Assembly (NCBI RefSeq): GCF_028201475.1
Contig: NZ_CP116383.1
Span: 3,100,001 to 3,164,000 of the forward strand
DNA: 64,000 bases
Source of the DNA: Vibrio sp. SCSIO 43137
GTDB lineage: Bacteria > Pseudomonadota > Gammaproteobacteria > Enterobacterales > Vibrionaceae
Direction: 5' to 3'
In this document: piece by piece, positions 36,824 through 45,410 of the stretch
Layout: each line of letters opens with the position of its first letter
How positions within the stretch are numbered: the stretch's first letter is position 1
Translations under genes and position numbers: made by a program
Notes under the pieces: generated by a model
Databases searched by the model: none
Seen by the model: the letters and a program-made list of their open reading frames with translations, nothing else
What the model was told of the DNA's origin: nothing

Positions 36824-38206
36824 ATGAAGTCATATTTTATTCCCTTAATCGCAACTATTTTCTCTGTTTCAACTCACGCTTACGGGGTTAAATCCGGCGG
36901 CAATACCAGTGTTAAGAAAAACGGTGCTAATGCCTATTCCCTGCCGGCAGCCAACCTTCCCCTGAGCAAACGCCTCGATTTTAGTGTTGGTAACAGCTTC
37001 TTTAAAAACCCGTGGGTTCAGGCTCCCGCCTCAACAGACGCACGGGACGGACTTGGTCCGCTATTTAACACTAACGGCTGTCAGAACTGTCATATTAAAG
37101 ACGGCCGCGGCCACCCACCAGAACAGGGCGATATTCACGCTGTATCAATGCTGGTACGACTTAGCATTCCGGCAATGACAGCAGAGCAGAAAAAAGCCTA
37201 TATCCTCGACGGAGCAATACCTGAACCGACCTATGGCGGCCAACTACAAGATTTCGCCCTTCAGGATCAGACACCAGAAGGGAAAATTAACATCAGCTAT
37301 AGCGATGTTAAGGTTCAGTTTACAGACGGAAGCGAAGTTACCCTCAGAAAACCACACCTAAAAATTACCGATTTAGGCTACGGTGAAATGCATCCGGATA
37401 CTCAGTTTTCTGCCCGTGTTGCACCGCCAATGATAGGGCTCGGCTTACTGGAAAGTATTGCTGATGAGACTCTTCAGGCCTGGGCTGACGAACAAGACAC
37501 AAACAAAGATGGCATCTCAGGCAAGCTAAACAAGGTCTGGGATGTCGAAAAGAAAGATTTTTCCATCGGCCGCTTTGGCTGGAAAGCCGGTCAGCCGACA
37601 CTGATGCAGCAAAATGCCGCCGCATTTAATGGTGATGTCGGTTTAACAAGTCACCTGTTCCCTAATGAAAACTGCACGGTAAATCAGTCTATCTGTAGTG
37701 ATCTGCCCAATGGCGGCTCACCGGAAGTCAGTGAAAATATTCTCGACTTTGTAGAGTTCTACAGCCAGCATCTGGCGGTGCCAATCCGCCGCAACAGTAA
37801 AGATGAACAGGTTAAACTCGGGCAGCAGCTGTTCGCCTCTTCAGGCTGTGAAAGCTGCCATAAAACCAATGTGAAAACGGCTAAACGTTCAGAATTACCG
37901 GCCTTATCAGAGCAGACCATTCACCCCTATACCGACCTGTTGCTGCACGATATGGGAGAAGGTCTGGCTGACAACCGTCCTGAGTATCTGGCAAACGGCC
38001 GGGAGTGGCGTACTGCTCCACTATGGGGTATTGGTTATACAAAAGAAGTTAATGGTCACACCTATTTCCTTCATGACGGCAGAGCGCGCAACCTGATGGA
38101 AGCCGTGCTCTGGCATGGCGGTGAAGCTGAGACAGCCAAACAAAAAGTATTAACGCTTAATCAAAAAGAACGTGATGCGCTCATTGCTTTCTTAAACTCA
38201 CTATAA
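36824..38206 (+). CDS. Di-haem c-type cytochrome-like oxidoreductase (DUF1111)
   Basis: The 460-residue exported protein has an N-terminal signal peptide and two haem c motifs, CQNCH (residues 86-90) and CESCH (342-346). It belongs to the DUF1111 / di-haem 'thiol oxidoreductase' family, distantly like bacterial di-haem peroxidases (MauG/CcpA). Landmarks include the calcium-like DTNKDGISGKLN loop and LHDGRARNLMEAVLWHGGEA near the C-terminus. A possible role is periplasmic redox chemistry on iron, linked to the imelysins on both sides. Substrate unknown. Confidence 0.88.
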   Translation: MKSYFIPLIATIFSVSTHAYGVKSGGNTSVKKNGANAYSLPAANLPLSKRLDFSVGNSFFKNPWVQAPASTDARDGLGPLFNTNGCQNCHIKDGRGHPPEQGDIHAVSMLVRLSIPAMTAEQKKAYILDGAIPEPTYGGQLQDFALQDQTPEGKINISYSDVKVQFTDGSEVTLRKPHLKITDLGYGEMHPDTQFSARVAPPMIGLGLLESIADETLQAWADEQDTNKDGISGKLNKVWDVEKKDFSIGRFGWKAGQPTLMQQNAAAFNGDVGLTSHLFPNENCTVNQSICSDLPNGGSPEVSENILDFVEFYSQHLAVPIRRNSKDEQVKLGQQLFASSGCESCHKTNVKTAKRSELPALSEQTIHPYTDLLLHDMGEGLADNRPEYLANGREWRTAPLWGIGYTKEVNGHTYFLHDGRARNLMEAVLWHGGEAETAKQKVLTLNQKERDALIAFLNSL

Positions 38207-38216
38207 GGGGGCTGTA

Positions 38217-39248
38217 ATGAATAAAACTCTTCTGGCCGGGCTGACACTTACTATAGGCATAGCAGGATGTCAGTCTAACTCAACCCCTGAGAAGGTTCAG
38301 GCGGAACAAACCAACTCTGTCTCTCAGCCGGTGTATGAGATTGAACATCATTATGCTCAGCAGTTTCTCGGGCAGACCGCAATGTTGGAGAGCGCTCTGC
38401 AACAGTTCTGTGCAGAGACGACAGATAAAAAGGCCGTAAAACAGCAGTGGCATCAGACCATGCAAGCCTGGATGAAGCTGCAGGGGCAGGAGCGCGGGCC
38501 TGAAGCTGCACTGGAACAGAGCTGGAATATTCAGTTCTGGCCGGACAAAAAGAATACCACCGGCAGAAAAATGGCTGCACTTACCAATAGTGACAAACAG
38601 TGGACTCAACAACAGATAGCAACACAGAGCGTTACTGTTCAGGGGCTTGGTGCACTGGAGTGGCTGCTTTACGACAGTAAATCTCCCCTAAAGAGAGGAG
38701 AGGAAAGCTGCTCAACAGCAACGGCCATTGCCGGCAATCTGCATAATAACGCCAAGATCATTGCTTCAGCATGGTCAGAGAACCCGTGGAAAGCTCTGAG
38801 CGATAAAGAGTGGACTTCCGAGTATCTGTCGCTTCTTTCCAACCAGCTTGAATACAGTATGAAGAAGCTGAGCCGGCCTCTGGCTAAGATTGGTCAGCCA
38901 CGGCCTTACTTTGCTGAATCGTGGCGCTCAGAAAGCTCATATGCCAACCTGAAATCTAACCTACAGGGGATGCAGGCACTCTATTTTGCTGACGGAAAAG
39001 GGCTTGATGCCCGGCTTCGCAGTATAGATAAAGCCGAACTTGCAGACCGGATAGCAAACCAGTTCAGCACTGCACTGGAGACATGGCCGGAAGAGCAAAG
39101 CTTGTTTGCCTCACTCAAAGGGAAGGAAGGCTACCGCAACGCATTAGCGCAGTACAATAAGCTGGAGTACCTCAAACACCTGATACACGAAGAAGTGGCC
39201 ATTGAGCTTGGTGTAGTAATAGGATTTAACGCAACTGATGGTGACTGA
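38217..39248 (+). CDS. Second imelysin family protein, lipoprotein
   Basis: This 343-residue protein is a predicted lipoprotein (lipobox IAG-Cys near residue 19). Its imelysin-like domain includes WNIQFWPDKKNTTGRKM and VQGLGALEWLLYDS. That second segment aligns with the GxHxxE motif of the first imelysin, but has Gly in place of His (GLGALE), so metal binding must differ. AAGGGGGCT precedes the ATG, 10 bp after the di-haem gene. Its end overlaps the next gene by 11 bp, showing a tight operon. Confidence 0.85.
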   Translation: MNKTLLAGLTLTIGIAGCQSNSTPEKVQAEQTNSVSQPVYEIEHHYAQQFLGQTAMLESALQQFCAETTDKKAVKQQWHQTMQAWMKLQGQERGPEAALEQSWNIQFWPDKKNTTGRKMAALTNSDKQWTQQQIATQSVTVQGLGALEWLLYDSKSPLKRGEESCSTATAIAGNLHNNAKIIASAWSENPWKALSDKEWTSEYLSLLSNQLEYSMKKLSRPLAKIGQPRPYFAESWRSESSYANLKSNLQGMQALYFADGKGLDARLRSIDKAELADRIANQFSTALETWPEEQSLFASLKGKEGYRNALAQYNKLEYLKHLIHEEVAIELGVVIGFNATDGD

Positions 39249-40314
39249 TAATAACCGCAGGAGACTGCTTAAAGCAGCGCTTTTTGGCGCTGCTGCTCCC
39301 GTACTGCCGTTTGGCTGTGCTGCTGTAGCTGATGAGAAAAAACCAGCCTTGATTGGCTGTGCTATTAATGGCCGTGATAAATTCTCTGCCGTAGTGGCAG
39401 ATGAACACGGCTTACCCATTGCTACACTGCCCATTCCGGATCGCGGTCATGGCGTTGCTACTAATCCTCAGGGACATGCAGCGGTTATCGCGCGGCGGCC
39501 GGGTACCTTCTTTATGGTGTTTGATTACAATACTCAACAGATAATCAAACTACAGCCTGCCGCTGCAAACCGTCACTTCTATGGTCACGCTGTCTACTCT
39601 CAGGATGGCAACTATCTGTTTACCACTGAAGGGGAAGAAGGCACCAGTCGCGGAATTATAGGGGTTTATGACGTCGCCAATCAGTACCGTAAAGTCAATG
39701 AGCTGAGCGGATTTGGTATCGGCCCCCATGAAGTGATTATGATGCCCGATAACACCTTGGTTGTCGGAGTCGGCGGTGTACATACCAATGGTCGTCAGCC
39801 TCTGAATCTGGATAGCATGCAACCCAGCCTGAGTTATCTTTCCATCAATGGGGAGCTGCTTGATCAGGTCTCTCTTTCAGACCATAAACTCAGTATCCGC
39901 CATCTGGCTCACGACGGCTCAGAGACTGTACTTTGTGGTCAGCAGTATCGCGGAGAACCGGATGAATATCCGTCCCTTCTTGCTATGCATACCCGCGGAA
40001 GTGAAATGAAGCAACTTAAAGCTGAACCTGAGCAGTGGGCGCGTTTTAATCACTATATTGCCAGCATTGCCGCAACAGATGAGTGGATTCTGGCCACCTC
40101 GCCTCCTGGTAACTGCTATGGCATATGGTCAAAGGAAAGCGGTGAACTGGTTGAGCTTAACGCACTTCCTGACGCCTCTGGCGTGGTGGTTTATGATGAC
40201 GAGTTCCGTATCAGCTCAGGGGCAGGAAAAGTTGTTAAGCAGATTGCGGGAAGATCAAAGCAAAGTTTTTCCAGCACCATTCAGTGGGATAATCACTGGT
40301 CGAAAATAATTTAA
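39238..40314 (+). CDS. Tat-exported DUF1513 family protein
   Basis: The 358-residue protein starts with a twin-arginine signal (NRRRLLKAALFGAAAP), which implies folding or cofactor insertion before export. The remainder fits the DUF1513 family, a predicted beta-propeller (repeats of G/H...V...D pattern, e.g. HGVATNPQGHAAVIARRPG and YGHAVYSQDGNYLFTTEGE). Conserved His residues (GHG, YGHA, GPHEV, IRHLAHDG) could bind metal. The gene is last in the imelysin cluster and overlaps its neighbour by 11 bp. Function unknown; iron handling is inferred from the cluster. Confidence 0.85.
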   Translation: MVTDNNRRRLLKAALFGAAAPVLPFGCAAVADEKKPALIGCAINGRDKFSAVVADEHGLPIATLPIPDRGHGVATNPQGHAAVIARRPGTFFMVFDYNTQQIIKLQPAAANRHFYGHAVYSQDGNYLFTTEGEEGTSRGIIGVYDVANQYRKVNELSGFGIGPHEVIMMPDNTLVVGVGGVHTNGRQPLNLDSMQPSLSYLSINGELLDQVSLSDHKLSIRHLAHDGSETVLCGQQYRGEPDEYPSLLAMHTRGSEMKQLKAEPEQWARFNHYIASIAATDEWILATSPPGNCYGIWSKESGELVELNALPDASGVVVYDDEFRISSGAGKVVKQIAGRSKQSFSSTIQWDNHWSKII

Positions 40315-40386
40315 AAATAAATAACCCCGTTTCTCGACTTAGCCGTTTATAGAGATAACCCAATTGAAAAGGATAAGGTTATCTCT

Positions 40387-42060
40387 ATGACGACAACTAA
40401 AAACGCCATCACCTGCGCCATTATTCTCGCCCTGCTTTCTGCCTGTTCAAAACAGGAGAGCCAGCCGCCACAACAAACAGGAAAAACCAAACAACCGGCG
40501 AATGTGCAACAACCTGCCAGCGGCATCCAAAACGCGGTGAAAGAGAGAGTCACAATGGAGGCGGATGCCTTGGTGCAACATGCTGCTGTACAGTACAAGC
40601 GATCTGCTCAGTTTCACTCGCTACCTGTAACAGATGGATACTATCAGGCAGAAAACCGGGATAACTATCTTCCCTCGCAAAGCAACGGCGTGGTTCAGGT
40701 AAAAAACGCTCCCCTGTCTACCTTTTCCATTGATGTGGACACAGGAAGCTATAGCAACAGCCGTAGCTATCTCAATATGGGTAAGCTTCCGCCTGCCGAT
40801 GCCATCAGGGAAGAAGCCTTTATTAACTACTTTGACTACCAATATCAGGTTCCTGAAAGTAAGGCACAGCCTTTCTCCCTCAACAGTGAAATTTCAGCAG
40901 CTCCGTGGAATAGCCAGCGCCACCTGCTACGTATTGCCATGAAGGGTTATGATATTCCGGCCTCGCAGCGTAAACCCTCTAATCTGGTTTTTCTGGTGGA
41001 TGTATCCGGCTCTATGAATGAAGCCAATAAACTGCCTCTGTTGGTAAGAAGCCTCTCCCTGCTTACCGCTAACCTGACGGAACAAGACAGTGTCAGTCTG
41101 GTCACTTATGCAGGAAACTCATCTGTGGTTCTGAAACCCACCAAAGGCGATCAGCAGCAGGCTATCCTCAATGCGCTTAAGAGCCTGACATCCGGTGGTG
41201 GTACTTATGGTGAAAGTGGTATCAGACTCGCCTACCAGCAAGCAAAATCTGCCTATATCGAAGACGGGGTAAACCGTATTATTCTGGCAACCGATGGCGA
41301 CTTTAATGTCGGCACCACCAACATTGATGCCTTAAAGCAGCTGGTAGAAAAAGAGAAGCGTAACGGTATTTCTCTCACGACCCTAGGCTTTGGCAGAGGA
41401 AACTATAATGATGCCATGATGGAGCAACTGGCGAACATCGGCGACGGCAATCACGCCTATATTGATACCCTTCACGAAGCCAAAAAAGTACTTTCCAGAC
41501 AAATGAGTGGCACTTTGCAGAGTATTGCTTCAGACGTAAAAGTTCAGATTGAGTTTAACCCTGATGCAGTAAAAGAGTACCGGTTGATTGGCTACCAGAA
41601 CCGCCAGCTAAAAGATGAAGATTTTAATAACGATGCCGTGGATGCCGGAGAAATTGGCGCAGGACATACGGTCACCGCACTGTATGAACTGACGCTGACT
41701 GGAAACACGGGGCAAGTTGATAACCTTAAGTATCAGCAGAATGCAGTGCTAACTCACAGTTACCCTGAAGAGCTGGCTGAAATCAAAGTCCGCTATAAAC
41801 TTCCCGGAGAGAAGAACAGCCAACGTACCTCTGTAACGGTAAAAAGAGAGCAGCTTAAATCTAATTTCAGCAACACCAGTTCAGACTTTCAGTTTGCCTC
41901 AGCAGTCGCTGCCTTTGCGCAGAAGCTCAAAGACAATAAGCATATGGATGGATTATCCTACCGGCAGATAGCGGATATTGCCCGCAGTAACAGAGGAAAT
42001 GACCCGTATAATTATCGTGGTGAATTTATCACTCTGGTGGAGATAGCAGAGAGCCTTTAA
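40387..42060 (+). CDS. von Willebrand factor A domain lipoprotein (YfbK family)
   Basis: This 557-residue predicted lipoprotein (lipobox LLSAC near residue 19) has a central vWA domain. The metal-ion-dependent adhesion site is complete: FLVDVSGSMNE (DxSxS), the Thr loop in SGGGTYGESG and ATDGDFNVG. The N-terminal SIDVDTGSYSNSRSYLNMGKLPP and the C-terminal FQFASAVAAFAQKLK segments define the YfbK group. It overlaps the sigma-factor gene by 1 bp (TAATG), so the two are translationally coupled. Its role is unknown; binding of a surface or envelope ligand is inferred. Confidence 0.88.
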   Translation: MTTTKNAITCAIILALLSACSKQESQPPQQTGKTKQPANVQQPASGIQNAVKERVTMEADALVQHAAVQYKRSAQFHSLPVTDGYYQAENRDNYLPSQSNGVVQVKNAPLSTFSIDVDTGSYSNSRSYLNMGKLPPADAIREEAFINYFDYQYQVPESKAQPFSLNSEISAAPWNSQRHLLRIAMKGYDIPASQRKPSNLVFLVDVSGSMNEANKLPLLVRSLSLLTANLTEQDSVSLVTYAGNSSVVLKPTKGDQQQAILNALKSLTSGGGTYGESGIRLAYQQAKSAYIEDGVNRIILATDGDFNVGTTNIDALKQLVEKEKRNGISLTTLGFGRGNYNDAMMEQLANIGDGNHAYIDTLHEAKKVLSRQMSGTLQSIASDVKVQIEFNPDAVKEYRLIGYQNRQLKDEDFNNDAVDAGEIGAGHTVTALYELTLTGNTGQVDNLKYQQNAVLTHSYPEELAEIKVRYKLPGEKNSQRTSVTVKREQLKSNFSNTSSDFQFASAVAAFAQKLKDNKHMDGLSYRQIADIARSNRGNDPYNYRGEFITLVEIAESL

Positions 42061-42605
42061 TGGAAAAACTGAGCGATGAACAGTTAATGGAAGCCTTTGG
42101 CAAAGGTGATCAAAACGCCTTTGCCCTACTCTATTCCCGTCACAAAGATGCCCTGTATCGTTATTTTCTTCGGCAGGGCAACAACACCAGCCCTGCAAGG
42201 GCGGAAGAGATGTATCAGGAAGTCTGGTTTAAAGTGATTGATCAGGCTAAGCGTTACAAGCCAGAGGCGAAATTTACCACCTGGCTGTATCGCATAGCCC
42301 ATAATTTGCTTATTGATGAGTATCGTAAACAGATGTCCGAAAGCAGCTTTCAGCAGCAGACAGAAGAGCCGGAAATCCTGCACAGTGATTCCGGTGAGCA
42401 GGAGTCACAGGCCTTAAGCTATTGTCTGTCTAAATTGCCACTGCATCAGAAAGAAGCCTTTATGTTGCGCCATAACTCTGATTTCAGTCCCGTACAAATA
42501 AGCGACATAGTCGGCGCCAAACCAGAAGCCGTAAAAACCCGGCTAAGGTACGCCATGCAACAGTTGCGTGACTGCCTGACAAGGAAACTCGGAGCAGAAA
42601 TATGA
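42060..42605 (+). CDS. ECF-type RNA polymerase sigma factor
   Basis: The 181-residue protein has sigma region 2 (about 25-95: AFALLYSRHKDALYRYFLR, EEMYQEVWFKVI, FTTWLYRIAHNLLIDEYRK) and region 4 (about 125-178: LSKLPLHQKEAFMLRHNSDFSPVQIS, then AVKTRLRYAMQQLRD). It lacks regions 1 and 3, as expected for group-4 factors. It overlaps the vWA gene by 1 bp and the next gene by 4 bp (ATGA). The membrane protein that follows is the probable anti-sigma factor. Confidence 0.92.
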   Translation: MEKLSDEQLMEAFGKGDQNAFALLYSRHKDALYRYFLRQGNNTSPARAEEMYQEVWFKVIDQAKRYKPEAKFTTWLYRIAHNLLIDEYRKQMSESSFQQQTEEPEILHSDSGEQESQALSYCLSKLPLHQKEAFMLRHNSDFSPVQISDIVGAKPEAVKTRLRYAMQQLRDCLTRKLGAEI

Positions 42606-43165
42606 AAAAGCCTATTGATGATCAAAAGCTGCTTGAGCTTTTCCGTAAGGAAGTAAATGAGTCACCTTCTGAAGAACTGGATAAGAAAATCCTTAGCTAT
42701 GCAGCATCACAAAGCAAACAAACAGACCGTTATAGATGGTGGCCTTATTTAGGTCTGGCTGCCTCTCTCTGTTTTATTGCGCTACTCTCTCCCTGGCAAT
42801 GGCAAGAGGCAGGTATTGAGCCCCTGTCAGATTCGGTTGAACTGATGCAGCAGGATATGGCTTCTCCTCAGCCTAAAGCTCTGATGAAAAAGTCACGTGA
42901 AGCGCTGACAGAAAATGAGCAGCTTTCCAGCCCGGCAATGCCACAGTTCGAATACAAAGCCATTCCGGCGGCTGAGTCTGTAACTCCGCAAGCTATAGTA
43001 CCAAACAGCAATGCTCAGGAAGAAGAACGATGGCAAGAGGTTTATAAACTTCTGGATAGCGGCGAGACTGAGAAGGCAAAAGCCTTGTTAGATAAGATAC
43101 TTTCTGAACAACCGGAACTAAAGACTAAGCTCCCGCAGAGGTTAATAGAACTTCAGCAGAAGTAG
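42602..43165 (+). CDS. Single-pass membrane protein, candidate anti-sigma factor
   Basis: This protein of 187 residues has a cytoplasmic N-terminal segment of about 45 residues (KLLELFRKEVNESPSEELDKKIL), one membrane helix (WPYLGLAASLCFIALLSPW, about 48-66), and a periplasmic tail ending in a helical, TPR-like stretch (VYKLLDSGETEKAKALLDKIL). Gene position directly after an ECF sigma gene and this topology fit an anti-sigma factor, but no zinc HxxxCxxC motif is seen. The identification is therefore by context. Confidence 0.65.
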   Translation: MKKPIDDQKLLELFRKEVNESPSEELDKKILSYAASQSKQTDRYRWWPYLGLAASLCFIALLSPWQWQEAGIEPLSDSVELMQQDMASPQPKALMKKSREALTENEQLSSPAMPQFEYKAIPAAESVTPQAIVPNSNAQEEERWQEVYKLLDSGETEKAKALLDKILSEQPELKTKLPQRLIELQQK

Positions 43166-43180
43166 CCATTTGAACAACTT

Positions 43181-43213
43181 AGCCTTGTCTGATTACAGAC
43201 AAGGCTGAAATTT
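43181..43213 (+). terminator. Hairpin after the vWA-sigma operon
   Basis: A perfect 11-bp stem AGCCTTGTCTG/CAGACAAGGCT with an ATTA loop lies between convergent genes. The following GAAATTT has a weak T-run, so efficiency is uncertain. Confidence 0.65.
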
Positions 43214-43227
43214 ACGCTGATACAAGA

Positions 43228-44004
43228 TTATTTTTTACTATCTAGAATCTTCTGAATTCTCGGGTTTAGCGCGGAGCCATGACTTTGGATATACTCTTCA
43301 CGTTTCAGATCATTCATATTTTTAACTGAATGCTGTGCCAGCAAATTGTCCTGAAACTCAGTAACCAGCATTCCCCTCTCCTGTAAGCTCTTCGCTTCCA
43401 GATAGTAACGCTTAAACAGCTCATCCAGCTTATACTCCGGCACCCTTTTTAGTTCATAGAGCTTATTCTGTACCAGCCATTTTTCAATCTCATTGGCAGG
43501 CGAACGGCTCAATACCCGGACGCGGCTATCCATACGCTCTTCGGTAGTCAGCTCTTTGCTTAAAACCTGCAACTCACCCGTTGACGGAGGCCAGTACTCT
43601 CCGCGCTGAATCCTCTCACGGCAGTGACGTAACAGCCTGTCAAAATCGGCCTGAGTCAAATTCTCAGTAAACAGAATAAACTTAGTATTAGGCTCGCTGC
43701 CGTGGACATGTTCCCATTTAGATTCATAAATGGAGAAGAGAGTACCAAACACACTGATGCACCAGTCCGTCAGTTCACCGGTGACCTCTACAACAGGCAT
43801 GGCTTCTGCCTGCACGGTTGCTACCATAGATCCTGCCGGTTCATTCACCGGCGCGGCAACAACTTCCTCAGAACCTTGGTTTGTGTCCTTTCTGGATGAC
43901 TTGCTGCCTGAAACGCTCAGATGGGCTAAGCTTCTGTTGATACCCAGTTGCTTTAGCTTTTCCTCCATCTCCCGGAGCTGTTGATCTGCTGGTTTGCCTT
44001 TCAT
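43228..44004 (-). CDS. Protein resembling phage replication protein P / helicase loader
   Basis: The 258-residue product has an N-terminal helical segment (MEEKLKQLGINRSLAHLS), a low-complexity linker, and a central domain (about 85-160: ISVFGTLFSIYESKWEH, LTQADFDRLLRHCRERI, YWPPSTGEL). The spacing of aromatic and WPP residues recalls the lambda P / replication-loader family. The C-terminal half is charged and helical. The first 137 bp overlap the end of the upstream DnaT-like gene in another frame. The ATG follows GAGAAGAG. The assignment is by resemblance only; it may be a chromosomal primosome accessory protein. Confidence 0.55.
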   Translation of the reverse strand: MKGKPADQQLREMEEKLKQLGINRSLAHLSVSGSKSSRKDTNQGSEEVVAAPVNEPAGSMVATVQAEAMPVVEVTGELTDWCISVFGTLFSIYESKWEHVHGSEPNTKFILFTENLTQADFDRLLRHCRERIQRGEYWPPSTGELQVLSKELTTEERMDSRVRVLSRSPANEIEKWLVQNKLYELKRVPEYKLDELFKRYYLEAKSLQERGMLVTEFQDNLLAQHSVKNMNDLKREEYIQSHGSALNPRIQKILDSKK

Positions 44005-44647
44005 ATCTCTTCTCGTTAGTTAGCCAGTTTTGAAGCTTGGACTCAATTCTTGATATTGTCATTAACTCATTGGCCCGGGCTTTATGATGCATAACAAAAT
44101 TACGCCACACTACAGCGTGGTCATTGGCGATACCGGAAAAACGGAATGCCCGCTCTGCCCAGTCGGGAATGCTATTTTCATCCAAATCATAAGTCGAGAT
44201 AGCATTGCCTTCGCTACGCTTTCCGGCGACATACTGTGAACCGGAAGGGAACGGTGCGTTACCCTGCTCTCTCATACTATAAACCGGTATAGAACGATTC
44301 ACTTCCGCTTCCGCCGGCTGGGAGTAACTCTGCTCAGCAGGCAGCATATCAGACACCTGATTCACCGCCTGAGGCACAGGCTGAGTAAACAGCAGGCGAA
44401 AAGTGAATACTTCCTGCTGACCATTCCCGTCTCTGCGCACTCTTTCGATATAGCCCTGCTCAGCTAAAGCGGTAAGGTGATTCGCCATACCAAACTCTGT
44501 CAGGGAACACATCTGACACACCTCTTGCAGGCAGACAGAACTGATGCCGTTCTCATTGGCATAATCTGACAAAAGCAACAGAATCAGTTTTTCTGTCGGA
44601 TTGGAAAGCTGGGTTTGCCACGCAAAATAGGTGTATTTAGCACTCAA
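43868..44647 (-). CDS. DnaT-like replication-restart protein with an N-terminal winged helix
   Basis: The 259-residue protein starts with a winged-helix domain (about 1-90: TEKLILLLLSDYANENG, VCQMCSLTEFGMANHLTALAEQGYIERV), as in phage and plasmid initiator proteins. Near 165-220 is a DnaT-like single-stranded-DNA-binding segment (IPDWAERAFRFSGI, VVWRNFVMHHKAR, SKLQNWLTNEKRY). A basic tail follows. The start is a TTG behind AGAGG. DnaT works with PriA/PriB to reload DnaB at stalled forks in enterobacteria. The tail overlaps the next gene by 137 bp, so the two are probably made together. Confidence 0.68.
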   Translation of the reverse strand: MSAKYTYFAWQTQLSNPTEKLILLLLSDYANENGISSVCLQEVCQMCSLTEFGMANHLTALAEQGYIERVRRDGNGQQEVFTFRLLFTQPVPQAVNQVSDMLPAEQSYSQPAEAEVNRSIPVYSMREQGNAPFPSGSQYVAGKRSEGNAISTYDLDENSIPDWAERAFRFSGIANDHAVVWRNFVMHHKARANELMTISRIESKLQNWLTNEKRYERQTSRSTAPGDGGKAKATGYQQKLSPSERFRQQVIQKGHKPRF

Positions 44648-44747
44648 TGTCAGCGCCTCTGTTGTGGATTAAAAAATTAGCCTGATCTTATGTGAACCGC
44701 TAACTAAATTATAGTCACTTGTCTCAATTTCCTGAGCTTGTGTGACT

Positions 44748-45146
44748 TTATTTCAGGGCTTCGAGTATAGAGCAGTGGCTGGCGTTATCTTCACTATGCC
44801 CACAGCAGGCATCGTTCAGCTTTTTAAGGGCATTTCGGATCTTGGTCAATTCAGCAATTTTCTCATCAATCATGCTCAGTTTCGCACTGGTAATCGCTTT
44901 TACTTCAGCACAACTGTGCTGGGTGGCTTCAAGACGAATCTCAAGCAGTTCTTTTATTTCATCAAGAGAAAGTCCTAACTGCTTTGCATTTAAGATGAAC
45001 TTAACCTGCTCCACACTATTCTGGTCATAAATACGATATCCCGACTCACTACGCCCCTTTGGCACAATAAGTCCATTTTTCTCATAAAACCGCAGCGTAT
45101 CAACACTGATCCCGGCCAGTTTGGCCAGTTCACCTATTAAGTACAT
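44748..45146 (-). CDS. zntR: Zn(II)-responsive MerR-family regulator ZntR
   Basis: ZntR activates the zinc-exporting ATPase gene zntA by distorting its promoter. The 132-residue protein begins MYLIGELAKLAGISVDTLRFYEKNGLI, the MerR winged helix, then has the long dimer helix. Metal ligands are present: Cys in HSCAEVKAI and the C-terminal CCGHSEDNASHC loop, a pattern specific to ZntR. The chosen ATG (45146) follows GGGAG and fits the E. coli start. No zntA is nearby. It is divergent from purH. Confidence 0.92.
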   Translation of the reverse strand: MYLIGELAKLAGISVDTLRFYEKNGLIVPKGRSESGYRIYDQNSVEQVKFILNAKQLGLSLDEIKELLEIRLEATQHSCAEVKAITSAKLSMIDEKIAELTKIRNALKKLNDACCGHSEDNASHCSILEALK

Positions 45147-45204
45147 TGCTTCTCCCATTAATATGAGTTAGCTACAAACATGCAAAATTGAATTATTTTT
45201 GCGA

Positions 45205-45220
45205 TAGCAATCGATTGCGC
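45205..45220. promoter_or_regulatory. PurR operator upstream of purHD
   Basis: The 16-mer TAGCAATCGATTGCGC contains the perfect PurR core GCAA-T-CG-A-TTGC (45207-45218). A -10-like TAGAAT follows at 45244-45249. Purine repression of purHD is established for the family. Confidence 0.8.
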
Positions 45221-45410
45221 GAGCATTTTGCAAACAATTTAGTTAGAATGTGCGCCAGAAAAAACAACCTCTATTGGGGTACACATCATAAGGTCTTTGC
45301 CAAAAGCTCTTTTCTTCTACATGATGTGAGCTTAACGTCAATTAATAAAGTAAGTAAGACCTGTTTGGCAAAAATCTTTATCTACCCGGAACTTAAGGAA
45401 AATGGAAGTA

